64,000 nucleotides of DNA, from NCBI RefSeq assembly GCF_024733555.1, contig NZ_JANIOF010000002.1, forward strand, positions 372,001 to 436,000, written 5' to 3'. The notes beneath the pieces are model-generated. The model ran no database searches and was not told the origin of the DNA. It saw nothing but the letters and a program-made list of their open reading frames with translations. The DNA comes from Paenibacillus sp. SC116. Its GTDB lineage: Bacteria > Bacillota > Bacilli > Paenibacillales > Paenibacillaceae. The position numbers and the translations under genes were made by a program. Below are positions 27,055 to 36,314 of this stretch, one piece after another. Each line of letters opens with the position of its first letter. The stretch's first letter is position 1.

Positions 27055-27486
27055 ATTTATAAGCCGGTAACGATGGAAGTTCCTGTCCGTTACATTGAAT
27101 GCGATCTCATGGGAGTAGCGCATCATTGTACGTATTTAGTTTGGTTTGAGTTGGGGCGCGTTGAAATTATACGTGTGATCGGGGGAAAAGCATTTGTTAA
27201 CAAAAATAGCTTTGTCTTCCCTGTCATTGATATTCAATGTTCTTACAAAGCATCTGCTCGCTTCGGTCAAACGGTCATTATCGAAACGATATTGAAGACT
27301 CCGGATAAGGCGCTGCTTGAATTTGAATATCGTATTCTGCGTAAATATGGTCGCGAGCTGTTGGCAGAAGGACGTTCTGTTCACACATTGATGAATACAG
27401 ATGGTCAAACGATCTATCAATTGCCAGGAACAATGAGAGAACGAATTGAGCAGTATCATAACGGCACGCTATGGCAGAAGCAGTAA
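27055..27486 (+). CDS. Acyl-CoA/ACP thioesterase, 4HBT hot-dog family
   Basis: 143-residue hot-dog thioesterase likely to release or edit the ACP-bound chain. The core VRYIECDLMGVAHHCTYLVW matches the YbgC/4HBT pattern (RY.ETD.MGVVYH.NYLVW) with the catalytic-position Asp. Start choice is unusual: a perfect AAGGAGG at 27041-27047 is followed after 7 bp by ATT (27055), in frame; ATG 27073 lies too far (25 bp) and TTG 27016 lies before the site. The domain itself begins at about ATG 27073, so all options give a complete enzyme. It is followed by the ACP gene. Confidence 0.85.
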   Translation: MYKPVTMEVPVRYIECDLMGVAHHCTYLVWFELGRVEIIRVIGGKAFVNKNSFVFPVIDIQCSYKASARFGQTVIIETILKTPDKALLEFEYRILRKYGRELLAEGRSVHTLMNTDGQTIYQLPGTMRERIEQYHNGTLWQKQ

Positions 27487-27528
27487 ATGGATTGAATATG
27501 TGTATATAGCCTAGGGAGGAATGCATAG

Positions 27529-27822
27529 ATGAATACGTATGAGGCTGGCTTTGCACAGGCAGCGGAGAGAATGGCACTCACAAGCAAAATTAAAGAGATT
27601 ATCGTACAGCGACTTGATATGGATATTGACCCGGCATTTATTACGGATGATCAACCGATTTTTGGGCGTGGCCTTGGTCTAGATTCTATCGATGCTCTAG
27701 AACTGTTAGTAGCCATTGAAGATGAATTTGGCGTAACGATATTTGATGATAACATGGCGGTTTTTGGATCTGTAAATAAAGTGGCTGACTATATTGTATC
27801 TAATACGAAAGCTGCTTCTTAA
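27529..27822 (+). CDS. Acyl carrier protein
   Basis: 97-residue carrier protein. The phosphopantetheine attachment motif is GLDSIDALEL with Ser53; the flanking helix pattern (ELLVAIEDEFGVTI) is standard. The N-terminal extension of about 18 residues makes it longer than the housekeeping AcpP (about 77), and it is less acidic, as in type II PKS and aryl-polyene carriers. Ribosome binding site AGGGAGGA precedes ATG 27529. No phosphopantetheinyl transferase is seen in the window, so one encoded elsewhere must activate it. Confidence 0.93.
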   Translation: MNTYEAGFAQAAERMALTSKIKEIIVQRLDMDIDPAFITDDQPIFGRGLGLDSIDALELLVAIEDEFGVTIFDDNMAVFGSVNKVADYIVSNTKAAS

Positions 27823-27890
27823 TAGAAAATTATGCAGTCTTCCAACGGTAACAGATTAACGCTCATACTATGATGAAATCGGGTGATCAC

Positions 27891-29003
27891 ATGATAAATG
27901 TATTGAACATGTCCGAATTAACAAAAAGTTTAGCTGAGCACGGGGTACTTCGTGATGAATCAGGATACGGTGTAATTGCTGCCTTCCAAGGTGCAGAGCA
28001 TGAATATCGTGCATTGCGCAATCATGTTGGCCTAATTGATTTGTCCGCATCAGGTCTTTATTTGATAAGTGGGGAAGACTTTGTTGAGTTTGTCAGTTCT
28101 TTGTTAACAAAGGATATTGATTTCCTTGATATAGAAAAAACATTGACTAGTCTCATGTTGGATGAAGATGGTCATATCATCGATATGGTAAGTGTATATC
28201 GTTTGGAACAGTCCATTCTTATTGAGACATCTGCAGCAAGAAGGGATAAAGTTGGAGCTTGGCTTGCTGAGCGTAAAAGTGATGGCGTTGAAATTGAGAA
28301 TTGGAATGCTACAAGAACGATGATCGGATTCGAGGGGCCGTACGCTTGGCAGCTTGCGCAAACCATTGTACCATTTGATATTTCTTCGCTGCCTTATCAA
28401 GCATTCGTAGAAATCGAGCTGGAGGAAGAGCCGATCGTATTTATCCGCAGTGGATTCACAGGTGAATATGGATATAAGATCATCGTTCCGCATGATCAAG
28501 CGATTCCTACGTGGAAACAATTGAAAGAGTGGAAAGAGGAAGATGTATTGGTAGAGCCAGTTGGTTTCGAGGCGCTTGAGATTGCCATGCTAGAAGTGCG
28601 TCAACCTCGTGCTCAAATTGAAGCTAACGGATTGTCGGTATATGAAGCCGCTGTGCAATGGTTTGTAAGCTATCATAAGGAAGAATATGTAGGTCATGCT
28701 GCTTTGCAGCAGCAGCTCCAACAGGAGAACAAGCAGCATCTCGTTGGTTTTACAGCAGCCGATGCTTTAACTATTGAAATCGGGAACGCTGTTATGTTGT
28801 CCAGTAATAAGGTGGGTCGTATCGTTCAGCTCACTTATAGTCCTACACTTGAGAAGAAGCTTGGTTTGGCTTTGCTGGATGATGCATGTGCTGTATCCGG
28901 AATTGAGTTGGAAGGTATCAATGAAGCTGGAGAATCGGTTGTGCTAAATACAGTATCTTCTCCATATGTACTTCCAAAATCATGGTCCATTAAGATGATA
29001 TGA
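27891..29003 (+). CDS. GcvT-like aminomethyltransferase-family protein in a PKS cluster
   Basis: 370-residue protein of the GcvT/YgfZ/DmdA superfamily, which normally binds tetrahydrofolate and moves or senses one-carbon units. Recognisable blocks are YRALRNHVGLIDLSASG, a DGHIIDMVSVYR segment corresponding to GcvT's GGVIDDLIVY with one of the two aspartates kept, and RSGFTGEYGYKI, matching RTGYTGEDGFEI. The C-terminal barrel is present (LGLALLDDACAV). ATG 27891 is used because GGGTGATC lies just upstream; two ATG codons at 27870/27873 have no ribosome binding site. No gcvH or gcvP is near. Its place between ACP and the ketosynthase gene (9-bp gap) implies a role in this pathway, which I cannot name. 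Confidence 0.85.
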   Translation: MINVLNMSELTKSLAEHGVLRDESGYGVIAAFQGAEHEYRALRNHVGLIDLSASGLYLISGEDFVEFVSSLLTKDIDFLDIEKTLTSLMLDEDGHIIDMVSVYRLEQSILIETSAARRDKVGAWLAERKSDGVEIENWNATRTMIGFEGPYAWQLAQTIVPFDISSLPYQAFVEIELEEEPIVFIRSGFTGEYGYKIIVPHDQAIPTWKQLKEWKEEDVLVEPVGFEALEIAMLEVRQPRAQIEANGLSVYEAAVQWFVSYHKEEYVGHAALQQQLQQENKQHLVGFTAADALTIEIGNAVMLSSNKVGRIVQLTYSPTLEKKLGLALLDDACAVSGIELEGINEAGESVVLNTVSSPYVLPKSWSIKMI

Positions 29004-29012
29004 GGTGATCCT

Positions 29013-31466
29013 ATGGCAAACGATCAGGTTCGGATTGCGATAACTGGTGTAGGCATCATCTGTGCAAATGGACAAAATATTGATCAGTTCTGGCGCAATG
29101 TGACAGCTGGTCAGAGCGGGATACGGCTCGTTACGACGATCGATACGGCAGAGCTTGATGCTAAGCTAGGCGGCGAGGTGGATAGTTTTCGTCCTGAAGA
29201 CTATTTTTCTGCGGAAGAACTTCAGCACTTGGATCGTTCAGGTCAGTTCGCAGTCATTGCAGCACGTGAAGCCGTGCAAAGAGCGGGGCTCGATATAGCA
29301 AGCTATGATCCTTACCGACTTGGCATCGTATTAGGCACATGCTTGGGTGGGTTGAGAAGCGGGGAAGAGTTTCATGAACAATGGATTCGCCAAGGGTTAG
29401 AACATACAGAAGAACATTTACTTATGAAATATCCGATGCATGCTCCTTGCGATAATATTGCTCATGATCTCGGATTAAAAGGACCGCGAAGCGTAATTGC
29501 CAACGCCTGTGCGGCTGGTACGAATTCAATCGGATATGCAGCTGACATGATTCGTATGGGGACGGCAGATATTATGCTTACTGGCGGCGTTGATCCGCTG
29601 GCTCGTCTGTCCTACAGCGGCTTCAATAGCTTGCAGGCATTGAGTGCTGGAGCTTGTGCGCCATACAGTACGAGTGCGGGATTGAACTTGGGTGAGGGTG
29701 GCGCCATCCTTGTGCTAGAGCGTATGGATATCGCTTTGCAGCGGGGTGCTACCGTTATTGCCGAGGTGCTCAGCTATGATCTTTCCGCTGATGCCTATCA
29801 TCAAACAGCGCCTGAACCGGGTGGGGCCGGTGCGTTGCGCTCTATGAAAGGTGCGCTTAGGCGTTCTGGTGTTACGGTAGAGGATATTAGCTATATTAAC
29901 GGACATGGCACAGGGACGCCTGCCAACGACTCTTCTGAACCGAAAGCTATGCGTTCCCTCATTCAGGATCAGCACGTTCCCATATCGTCTACCAAGTCGA
30001 TGGTAGGGCATATGCTTGGTGCTGCTGGAGCAGCTGAATCCATTGTGTCGGCATTGGCCATACAAGATGGCTTTATACCGCCTACGATCAATTTTAACGC
30101 TGCCGATCAAAAATTTGATTTGGACTTTATTCCCAATGAGGGCCGTGAAATAGAGGTACAGGTGGCACTCTCCAATTCATTTGCATTCGGTGGAAATAAT
30201 GCAACCATTTTGCTAGGGAAGTCTAAAGATCCATCTGGAAAAAGTTTATCATCTACACGCAAAAAGGTTCTTATAACAGGGGTTGGCGGACTAGCAGGAA
30301 ATGCTGCTAACCTTCAGCAAATGGGGGACCTTGTAGACCGTGGAGAAAGTGGAATTAGTCCGATTAGATTGTTCGATTCAAGTCCTTATCAGCTTCATGA
30401 GGCTGGCCAAGTCCCTGAACTTGCTTATGCGAAGATGATCAATCCTAATCTACTTCGCAAAATGGATACGATTAGCAAGCAAGCTGTAGCGGCTGTGAAA
30501 ATGGCACTGCTGGACGCGGGGATTGTTGTCAATCGTGCGAATCAGGAGCAAATTGGCGTTATATTTGCGACGGGGACAGGTCCCATTGAGACGGTCGATG
30601 CCTTTAATCGCGCTATTATAAATGATGGTATTAAAGCAGCAAATGCGAAGCTGTTCCCGAATACAGTAACGAATGCTCCTGCAGGCCATATTGGATTGAA
30701 TTTCAACATAAAAGGGCCCACTTCTACGATCGCGGCAGGCGGTACTTCATTTATCAATGCGCTTTATTATGCGAATGCCATGATCCAGCTCGGCCAATGC
30801 AAGACGGTGCTTGTTGTTTCATCGGATGAGTTCAATGAACCATTATTGGCAGGATACCAGCGTATTTCGGGTTATTTGAGTAAAAGTGTCATTCGTCCGT
30901 TTGATAAACATCGAGACGGAGCTGTATTAGGGAGCGGCAGCTTCTGTTACGTCATTGAGAGTGAAGAAGCGGCTCTAGAGCGGCAGGCAAATGTGCGAGC
31001 TGAATTGAAGGGCTTTGGCATGACATCAGATGTTCGCTTGCTAGGGGGTATCAATCCACGAGGCACAGAATGGACCGATAGCTTCCGCGTTGCTCTTCAT
31101 AATGCGGAATTGTCTGCTTCGGACATAGACTACGTGGCAGCAGCAGCTTGTGGACACCGTATTTTTGACTATGCGGAGGCACATGCACTTAATCGTATGT
31201 TTGCTGGTTCGGTTCCTGTTAGTGCGCCTAAGTCTTACTTTGGTGAAACACATAGCACAGCGGGAGCTATCGGTTTATGGACAGCGTTAAATGCCATACA
31301 AACCGGTCGTATACCGGCTACGCTGCATTTGAATAAGCCATTGCAAGGCGTCGATGTGGATTTTGTTACAAGCGAGCGGCATGATGTGACGGTTCGTCAC
31401 GCCATGATCAGCTCTTTTGCCTACGGCGGCAGCTACAATTCATTAATTGTAGGTAGGTACGAATAA
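29013..31466 (+). CDS. Ketosynthase-chain length factor fusion (KS-CLF)
   Basis: 817-residue protein made of two beta-ketoacyl synthase domains joined by a linker of about 15 residues (403-417). Domain 1 (5-402) keeps the catalytic set: Cys166 in NACAAGT, His298 in GHGTGT, Lys328 and His333 in TKSMVGH. Domain 2 (418-817) keeps the fold but aligns Gly577 to the active Cys, Ala711 to the first His and Glu745 to the second; only Lys740 remains. That is the signature of a chain-length factor. In type II PKS and aryl-polyene systems KS and CLF are separate subunits of a heterodimer; here they are covalently joined. Ribosome binding site GAGGTGAT precedes ATG 29013. Last gene of the cluster. Confidence 0.93.
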   Translation: MANDQVRIAITGVGIICANGQNIDQFWRNVTAGQSGIRLVTTIDTAELDAKLGGEVDSFRPEDYFSAEELQHLDRSGQFAVIAAREAVQRAGLDIASYDPYRLGIVLGTCLGGLRSGEEFHEQWIRQGLEHTEEHLLMKYPMHAPCDNIAHDLGLKGPRSVIANACAAGTNSIGYAADMIRMGTADIMLTGGVDPLARLSYSGFNSLQALSAGACAPYSTSAGLNLGEGGAILVLERMDIALQRGATVIAEVLSYDLSADAYHQTAPEPGGAGALRSMKGALRRSGVTVEDISYINGHGTGTPANDSSEPKAMRSLIQDQHVPISSTKSMVGHMLGAAGAAESIVSALAIQDGFIPPTINFNAADQKFDLDFIPNEGREIEVQVALSNSFAFGGNNATILLGKSKDPSGKSLSSTRKKVLITGVGGLAGNAANLQQMGDLVDRGESGISPIRLFDSSPYQLHEAGQVPELAYAKMINPNLLRKMDTISKQAVAAVKMALLDAGIVVNRANQEQIGVIFATGTGPIETVDAFNRAIINDGIKAANAKLFPNTVTNAPAGHIGLNFNIKGPTSTIAAGGTSFINALYYANAMIQLGQCKTVLVVSSDEFNEPLLAGYQRISGYLSKSVIRPFDKHRDGAVLGSGSFCYVIESEEAALERQANVRAELKGFGMTSDVRLLGGINPRGTEWTDSFRVALHNAELSASDIDYVAAAACGHRIFDYAEAHALNRMFAGSVPVSAPKSYFGETHSTAGAIGLWTALNAIQTGRIPATLHLNKPLQGVDVDFVTSERHDVTVRHAMISSFAYGGSYNSLIVGRYE

Positions 31467-31471
31467 AAAGG

Positions 31472-31508
31472 AACCTCGAACGTGATAAGTAGACGTTCGA
31501 GGTTTTTT
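31472..31508. terminator. Bidirectional terminator between KS-CLF and a small gene
   Basis: AACCTCGAACG-N11-CGTTCGAGGTT followed by TTTTTC on the plus strand; CCTTTTTATTC follows on the minus strand. Serves both converging genes. Confidence 0.93.
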
Positions 31509-31579
31509 CGTTATGCGCCTAATAAGCATACTATCGTTGGACGTTGAGGCAGCAATTTCGAGATTAGAGTTCGATGCAA

Positions 31580-31723
31580 CTAATCCGTCTTCTTTGGTTT
31601 TTGTTGAAAGGGAACGGCTGTTTTCGCTTGTTCCAGCGTATCATTGACGAATGCCATATCTTGATTCTTAGCATGCATTTTGGTGGTTCCTTTATAGTTG
31701 CCTTGATGAGTCTTATTTTCCAT
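31580..31723 (-). CDS. Small hydrophilic protein, 47 aa, unknown
   Basis: 47-codon gene beginning MENKTHQGNYKGTTK and ending in VPFQQKPKKTD. Very hydrophilic, rich in Lys, Gln, Asn and Thr, no membrane segment, no cysteine. AAAGGA sits 8 bp before the ATG, and the bidirectional terminator at 31472 lies downstream. Composition and size recall minor spore-associated proteins, but I do not recognise a family and assign no function. It converges with the KS-CLF gene. Confidence 0.6.
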   Translation of the reverse strand: MENKTHQGNYKGTTKMHAKNQDMAFVNDTLEQAKTAVPFQQKPKKTD

Positions 31724-31832
31724 TCATGTCATCCTTTCGATACATTTTGTATAGTTCATTGGTTATGTTTCCATAGTCGCATATTGTCGCAGTAGTAAGA
31801 TGCAACTAGGATAAAAAAACTATTCATTTATG

Positions 31833-31862
31833 TTGACAATGATACAATTGGTATCGTACTAT
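31833..31862 (+). promoter_or_regulatory. Promoter with operator-like palindrome in its spacer
   Basis: TTGACA (31833) and TACTAT (31857), 18-bp spacer. Inside the spacer GATAC-AATTG-GTATC (31841-31855) is a perfect inverted repeat, placed where a repressor would block the polymerase. Confidence 0.7.
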
Positions 31863-31912
31863 AGTCTCGTTACATATTGTATCAATTCGATAAAGTGAGG
31901 AGGAGTAGTGCA

Positions 31913-32653
31913 ATGTCTAGTTCTGTTTTATACGATGTCAACAGGCGATTATTAGTTTCCTTATTTGTACCTGTTCTTTTATTTATGGGGGTCGTTGCAC
32001 CGTCTCAGGCTTATGCAAATAAAGCTCCTGAGCAAGCAAATGTTAAAGCAGTTTATGTATGTTCTGACAATAAAGGTTTTGACAAATGGCGTGTAACGAA
32101 TCATGGCTCATCTGTAGTTAAAGTGAATTGGTTTACAAAAGGTATGCCTGGATTTGAAGATAGTGGCTATGAAGTCTTGCAGGCTGGCAAATCCAATGAT
32201 GTGTTTTCGGTGAAAAGTGAAAAGCGAGACGATAAAGTAACACTTACCATTAAAGATGAGATCTACAGCAAGACATTGACTACTGCGGTTACAGATCGAA
32301 AAGCTTGCGGAGAGGCGGAACAACGCGGCAAGATTCAGTTCAGCAAGCCAAATACGTCTGCTGTTGAGGGAGACACAATTAAAATTGCAGTAGAGCGGGT
32401 TGGCGGGAAGAAAGGTACTATTGAAGCGACGATATGCTTCTGCAGTGGTTCTGCGAAAGCAGGAAAAGATTTTGTAGATGCAATCATCAACGTTTCCTTT
32501 AAAGATGGAGAGACTAGCAAGGTGTATGAACTGCCTCTTGTCGAGGATAATCAGGCAGAAGAGCGAGAGAACTTCACAGGGCTGCTGCAAGGAGATAACG
32601 AGATATTAGGATTCAGACGTTCCATGATTTTATTTATTTCCGATAATGATTAA
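31913..32653 (+). CDS. Secreted Calx-beta domain protein
   Basis: 246-residue exported protein. The N-terminus has a signal peptide (LVSLFVPVLLFMGVVAPSQAYA, probable cut after AYA). Residues about 45-135 form a beta-rich region with two Cys that I do not recognise. Residues about 145-246 match a Calx-beta motif: VEGDTIKIAVERVGG, SGSAKAGKDFVD (usual form GTATAGxDY), VSFKDGETSKVYELPLVEDN and a closing hydrophobic strand ending ISDND. Calx-beta domains bind Ca2+ and occur in adhesins and surface proteins; here the domain is single and C-terminal. ATG 31913 follows GTGAGGAGGAG; an in-frame TTG 12 codons earlier precedes that site. The transcript starts from the palindrome-containing promoter. Confidence 0.8.
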   Translation: MSSSVLYDVNRRLLVSLFVPVLLFMGVVAPSQAYANKAPEQANVKAVYVCSDNKGFDKWRVTNHGSSVVKVNWFTKGMPGFEDSGYEVLQAGKSNDVFSVKSEKRDDKVTLTIKDEIYSKTLTTAVTDRKACGEAEQRGKIQFSKPNTSAVEGDTIKIAVERVGGKKGTIEATICFCSGSAKAGKDFVDAIINVSFKDGETSKVYELPLVEDNQAEERENFTGLLQGDNEILGFRRSMILFISDND

Positions 32654-33024
32654 TTTGTAAATTTGGAAGTAGATAGAGAATGCTCGAGCTTGGCTATTGA
32701 AAAGCAATAGTAAGCAGCAAAAAGGGCTGTTGAAAAGTGAAAAATAACCTGCTGGTAAGCATGGTCGTTTTTAAAAATGGCACACGACCTCCCTTATTTA
32801 GCAGAATATGTGGAAAATACGGAAAAAATCTAGTCGATGACTAGGTTTTTTTTGCGTTGTTGGTTATAATGGTTAAGGAATTTTTGCAGGACGTGGTAAG
32901 ACACGTCTGGATACGTTGTTAAGGGAACATGTTGTTCTAGTGAGCTTATGTCTTTCATGCTGGCATAAGTGTGCACGGATTGATTGGATACATGACATGA
33001 TGATGAGAAGGAGAGATATTTGAT
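32654..33024. other. Intergenic region before ychF
   Basis: Contains a terminator-like hairpin (CTAGTC-GAT-GACTAG followed by eight T, 32824-32853) and a second CTATTG/CAATAG stem without T run near 32694. No gene seen in the 371 bp. Confidence 0.6.
32824..32853 (+). terminator. Terminator between the Calx-beta gene and ychF
   Basis: ATCTAGTC-GAT-GACTAGG followed by TTTTTTTTG, with A-rich sequence on the other side, so it may act in both directions. Confidence 0.7.
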
Positions 33025-34125
33025 ATGGCACTTAAGGCAGGTATTGTCGGACTTCCGAACGTAGGTAAATCAACACTGTTTAATGCGATTACACAAGCGG
33101 GGGCAGAATCTGCAAACTACCCGTTCTGTACGATTGATCCGAATGTAGGGGTTGTAGAAGTTCCGGATGAGCGTTTGGTTAAATTAACAGAGCTTGTTAC
33201 GCCTAACCGTACGGTTCCAACTGCTTTTGAATTCGTTGATATCGCTGGTATCGTACGCGGTGCGAGCAAAGGTGAAGGTTTGGGCAACAAATTCTTGGCA
33301 CATATTCGTGAAGTTGATGCGATTGTTCACGTTGTTCGTTGCTTCGAGGACGAGAACATTACACACGTTGATGGCAAAGTTGATCCGATCAGCGATATTC
33401 AAACGATTAACCTTGAGCTTATTCTCGCTGACTTGGAGTCTGTAGAGAAGCGCCTTGATCGATCTAAGAAAAACTTGAAGAGCGGAGACAAGAAAATCGC
33501 GTTTGAAGTTGAAGTGTTGGAGAAGGTGAAGGAAGCACTCTACAACGACACGCCTGTGCGCGGTATCGAGTTGACTGAAGACGAGAAGGTCGCTATCCGT
33601 GAGCTTCATTTGTTGACGATTAAGCCTGTGTTGTATGCGGCGAACGTAAGTGAAGATGAAGTGGCATCTGCGGAAGACAATAAATACGTTGCAAAAGTTC
33701 GTGAATTTGCAGCAGCGGAAAATGCAGAGGTTGTGCCGATTAGTGCGAAGGTAGAGGCAGAGATTGCTGAGCTGGAAGGCGAAGATCGTGACATGTTCCT
33801 TGAAGAGCTTGGCTTGGAAGAGTCCGGATTGAACCGTCTTATTAAAGCAGCTTATCGCTTGCTGAACTTGTACACGTACTTCACTGCTGGTGTACAGGAA
33901 GTCCGTGCTTGGACGATTCGTAAAGGCATGAAAGCACCTCAAGCAGCTGGTGTTATTCATACTGACTTCGAGCGTGGCTTCATTCGTGCGGAAGTTGTAG
34001 CTTATGATGACTTGGTTGCTGGTGGTTCGATGAATGTGGTGAAGGAGCAGGGCAAATTGCGTCTTGAAGGTAAAGAGTATGTGGTTAAAGATGGCGATGT
34101 TATGCACTTCCGCTTCAACGTTTAA
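33025..34125 (+). CDS. ychF: Ribosome-binding ATPase YchF/OLA1
   Basis: 366-residue P-loop NTPase of the OBG family that prefers ATP and associates with the ribosome. G1 motif GLPNVGKST lies at 9-17, switch region [21 protein letters not shown] is diagnostic of YchF, G3 is [10 protein letters not shown] and the C-terminal TGS domain contains [15 protein letters not shown]. Length is exactly that of the family (about 363-366). Ribosome binding site AAGGAGAG precedes ATG 33025. It starts the conserved block leading to prfA. Confidence 0.97.
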   Translation: MALKAGIVGLPNVGKSTLFNAITQAGAESANYPFCTIDPNVGVVEVPDERLVKLTELVTPNRTVPTAFEFVDIAGIVRGASKGEGLGNKFLAHIREVDAIVHVVRCFEDENITHVDGKVDPISDIQTINLELILADLESVEKRLDRSKKNLKSGDKKIAFEVEVLEKVKEALYNDTPVRGIELTEDEKVAIRELHLLTIKPVLYAANVSEDEVASAEDNKYVAKVREFAAAENAEVVPISAKVEAEIAELEGEDRDMFLEELGLEESGLNRLIKAAYRLLNLYTYFTAGVQEVRAWTIRKGMKAPQAAGVIHTDFERGFIRAEVVAYDDLVAGGSMNVVKEQGKLRLEGKEYVVKDGDVMHFRFNV

Positions 34126-34207
34126 TAAATAGTCGTCTTAGACGGCGCAGTCTAAATAGATGATATCGATATGTACACAATAATGGTGAGGAGAGGGTGA
34201 ACGTTTC

Positions 34208-35281
34208 ATGATAGATCGTTTGCAATCGTTGGCTGATCGTTATGATAAGCTAAGCGAGCTACTATGTGACCCGGATGTAGCTAATGACTCTAAGAAACTT
34301 CGCGAATATTCGAAGGAGCAATCTGATCTTCAGCCAACCTATGAAGCATATACGGAATATAAGTCCGTTATGACGGAATTAGAAGCGGCTAAAGCGATGA
34401 TGCAAGAGAAGCTCGATGATGAAATGCGCGAAATGGTAAAAATGGAGATTGAGGAGCTTTCAGCTCGTCAAAAAGAGCTAGAAGAACGCATTTTCATCTT
34501 GCTCTTGCCTAAGGACCCGAATGATGATAAGAACGTAATCGTTGAGATTCGCGGTGCAGCAGGCGGTGACGAAGCGGCGTTGTTCGCAGCTGAACTTTAT
34601 CGCATGTATACTCGTTTTGCAGATTCTCAAGGCTGGCGTACAGAGCTTATGGAAGCGAACGTGAACGGCTTGGGCGGTTTCAAAGAGGTTATCTTTATGA
34701 TTGCGGGTAAAGGTGCTTACAGCAAAATGAAATACGAGAGCGGTGCGCACCGTGTTCAACGTATTCCAGTAACGGAATCTGGTGGACGTATTCATACATC
34801 GACTTCTACAGTGGCGGTAATGCCTGAAATTGATGATTTCGAGATCGAGATTCACGATAAAGATATTCGTGTTGATACGTTCTGTTCCTCTGGTGCAGGC
34901 GGTCAGTCTGTTAATACGACGAAGTCTGCGGTACGTGTAACACACGTTCCAACAGGCATTGTAGCAACGTGTCAGGACGGTAAGTCACAGCACGAGAATA
35001 AAGACAAGGCGCTTCAAGTTCTACGCGCGCGTATTTACGATATTAAGCGTCAAGAAGAAGAAGCGAAGTATGCGGGTGAGCGTAAGAGTAAAGTAGGTAC
35101 AGGTGATCGCAGTGAGCGTATCCGTACGTACAACTTCCCGCAAAGCCGCGTAACCGATCACCGTATCGGCCTCACGCTGCATAAGCTTGAGCAAATTATG
35201 AATGGCGATATGGAAGAGATTGTTCAAGCGCTGACTGTGACAGAGCAAGCTGAAATTATGGAGAGAGAGAACCAAGGATGA
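34208..35281 (+). CDS. prfA: Peptide chain release factor 1
   Basis: 357-residue class I release factor for UAA and UAG. The peptidyl-hydrolysis motif GGQ is at 231-233 and the stop-codon-reading PVT (PxT class, RF1) at 187-189. The glutamine of GGQ is the target of PrmC, encoded next with a 4-bp ATGA overlap. Start ATG 34208 follows GAGGAGAGGGTG. Length matches RF1 (about 355-360). Confidence 0.97.
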   Translation: MIDRLQSLADRYDKLSELLCDPDVANDSKKLREYSKEQSDLQPTYEAYTEYKSVMTELEAAKAMMQEKLDDEMREMVKMEIEELSARQKELEERIFILLLPKDPNDDKNVIVEIRGAAGGDEAALFAAELYRMYTRFADSQGWRTELMEANVNGLGGFKEVIFMIAGKGAYSKMKYESGAHRVQRIPVTESGGRIHTSTSTVAVMPEIDDFEIEIHDKDIRVDTFCSSGAGGQSVNTTKSAVRVTHVPTGIVATCQDGKSQHENKDKALQVLRARIYDIKRQEEEAKYAGERKSKVGTGDRSERIRTYNFPQSRVTDHRIGLTLHKLEQIMNGDMEEIVQALTVTEQAEIMERENQG

Positions 35282-36192
35282 GTGAGCGGAACTTGATTGA
35301 CGGACCGTTACAACCGTTCTCTCTTATTCCTCCACTTACGATAAGAGAAGCCTGGGTTCAGGCTTCTTCTTATTTATCTGCTTCTGGTGTTGAAGACGCT
35401 GGACATCATGCGGAGCTGCTGCTGCGACATGCGCTCTCTTGGGAGCGCGTTACGTATTTGATGCGGATGCAAGAGGAGTTCCCTGCTGAGAGCCATGAAT
35501 CCTATCGTGAGATGATTCAACGCCGAGGTAGCGGTGAGCCGACTCAATACATTATTGGTGAGGCATACTTTTATGGACTAAGCTTCCGAGTGACGCCAGA
35601 CGTTCTGATTCCTCGTCCGGAAACGGAACTGCTCGTTGAAGCCGTACTGGAAGAGGCGGATCGTCTATGGGGGCCAACGGCTCCCATCTGTGCTGCGGAT
35701 GTAGGTACGGGAAGTGGCGCTATCGCTTGTGCATTAGCATTTGAGCGCCCTTCTTGGCGTGTCAGGGCACTTGATATATCGACAGCGGCTCTGAGCGTGG
35801 CGCGCTCCAATGCGCAGCAACTGGGCGTGTCAGAGCGATTGGAGTGGCTGGAAGGCGATTTGCTGCTTCCTCTTGAGGGTCTTGAGCTGGATGTGCTTGT
35901 GTCTAATCCCCCGTATATCCCGGATGAGGATAGAGAGGGTTTGATGCGCGAAGTTCGTGACTATGAGCCGCACACAGCTTTATTCGGCGGGGAGGATGGT
36001 CTGGACCCGTATCGTCGTATGATGGCAATGCTGCCCCGACTAACGTCCTTACCGAGCATTGTTGCCTTTGAACTTGGTCGTGGTCAGGCGCAGGATGTTG
36101 CCGCACTCGTGCGAGAAGCTGGTTATCCGCAAATCCGTATCGTTAATGATCTTGCAGGGATAGAGCGGCATGTGTTAGGTATTCTAGATTAG
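35278..36192 (+). CDS. prmC: Release factor glutamine methyltransferase
   Basis: 304-residue SAM-dependent enzyme methylating the GGQ glutamine of release factors. SAM motif I is [11 protein letters not shown] (141-151) and the catalytic NPPY is at 210-213. Upstream, [19 protein letters not shown] is the family's substrate-binding block. The start overlaps the prfA stop as ATGA, giving coupled translation of enzyme and substrate. Slightly longer than typical (about 285) because of the N-terminal extension. Confidence 0.96.
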   Translation: MSERNLIDGPLQPFSLIPPLTIREAWVQASSYLSASGVEDAGHHAELLLRHALSWERVTYLMRMQEEFPAESHESYREMIQRRGSGEPTQYIIGEAYFYGLSFRVTPDVLIPRPETELLVEAVLEEADRLWGPTAPICAADVGTGSGAIACALAFERPSWRVRALDISTAALSVARSNAQQLGVSERLEWLEGDLLLPLEGLELDVLVSNPPYIPDEDREGLMREVRDYEPHTALFGGEDGLDPYRRMMAMLPRLTSLPSIVAFELGRGQAQDVAALVREAGYPQIRIVNDLAGIERHVLGILD

Positions 36193-36286
36193 GAATTGTT
36201 AGCTATAAGACTAATAATGCTCAACACACTTTTACTTACTTGCGCAGATGCTGCATGAGTTAGGAGCTATACTTTTAAGTGCTTAG

Positions 36287-36314
36287 ATAGGCGGGCGATG
36301 CTCGCCTATTTTTT
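36287..36314 (+). terminator. Terminator after prmC
   Basis: ATAGGCG-N9-CGCCTAT followed by TTTTTA, 95 bp past the prmC stop. Confidence 0.88.

Noticed and set aside
29013..31466. Two consecutive active ketosynthases (modular PKS style)
   Set aside because: The second domain has lost Cys and both His, so it cannot condense; the chain-length-factor reading is better supported.
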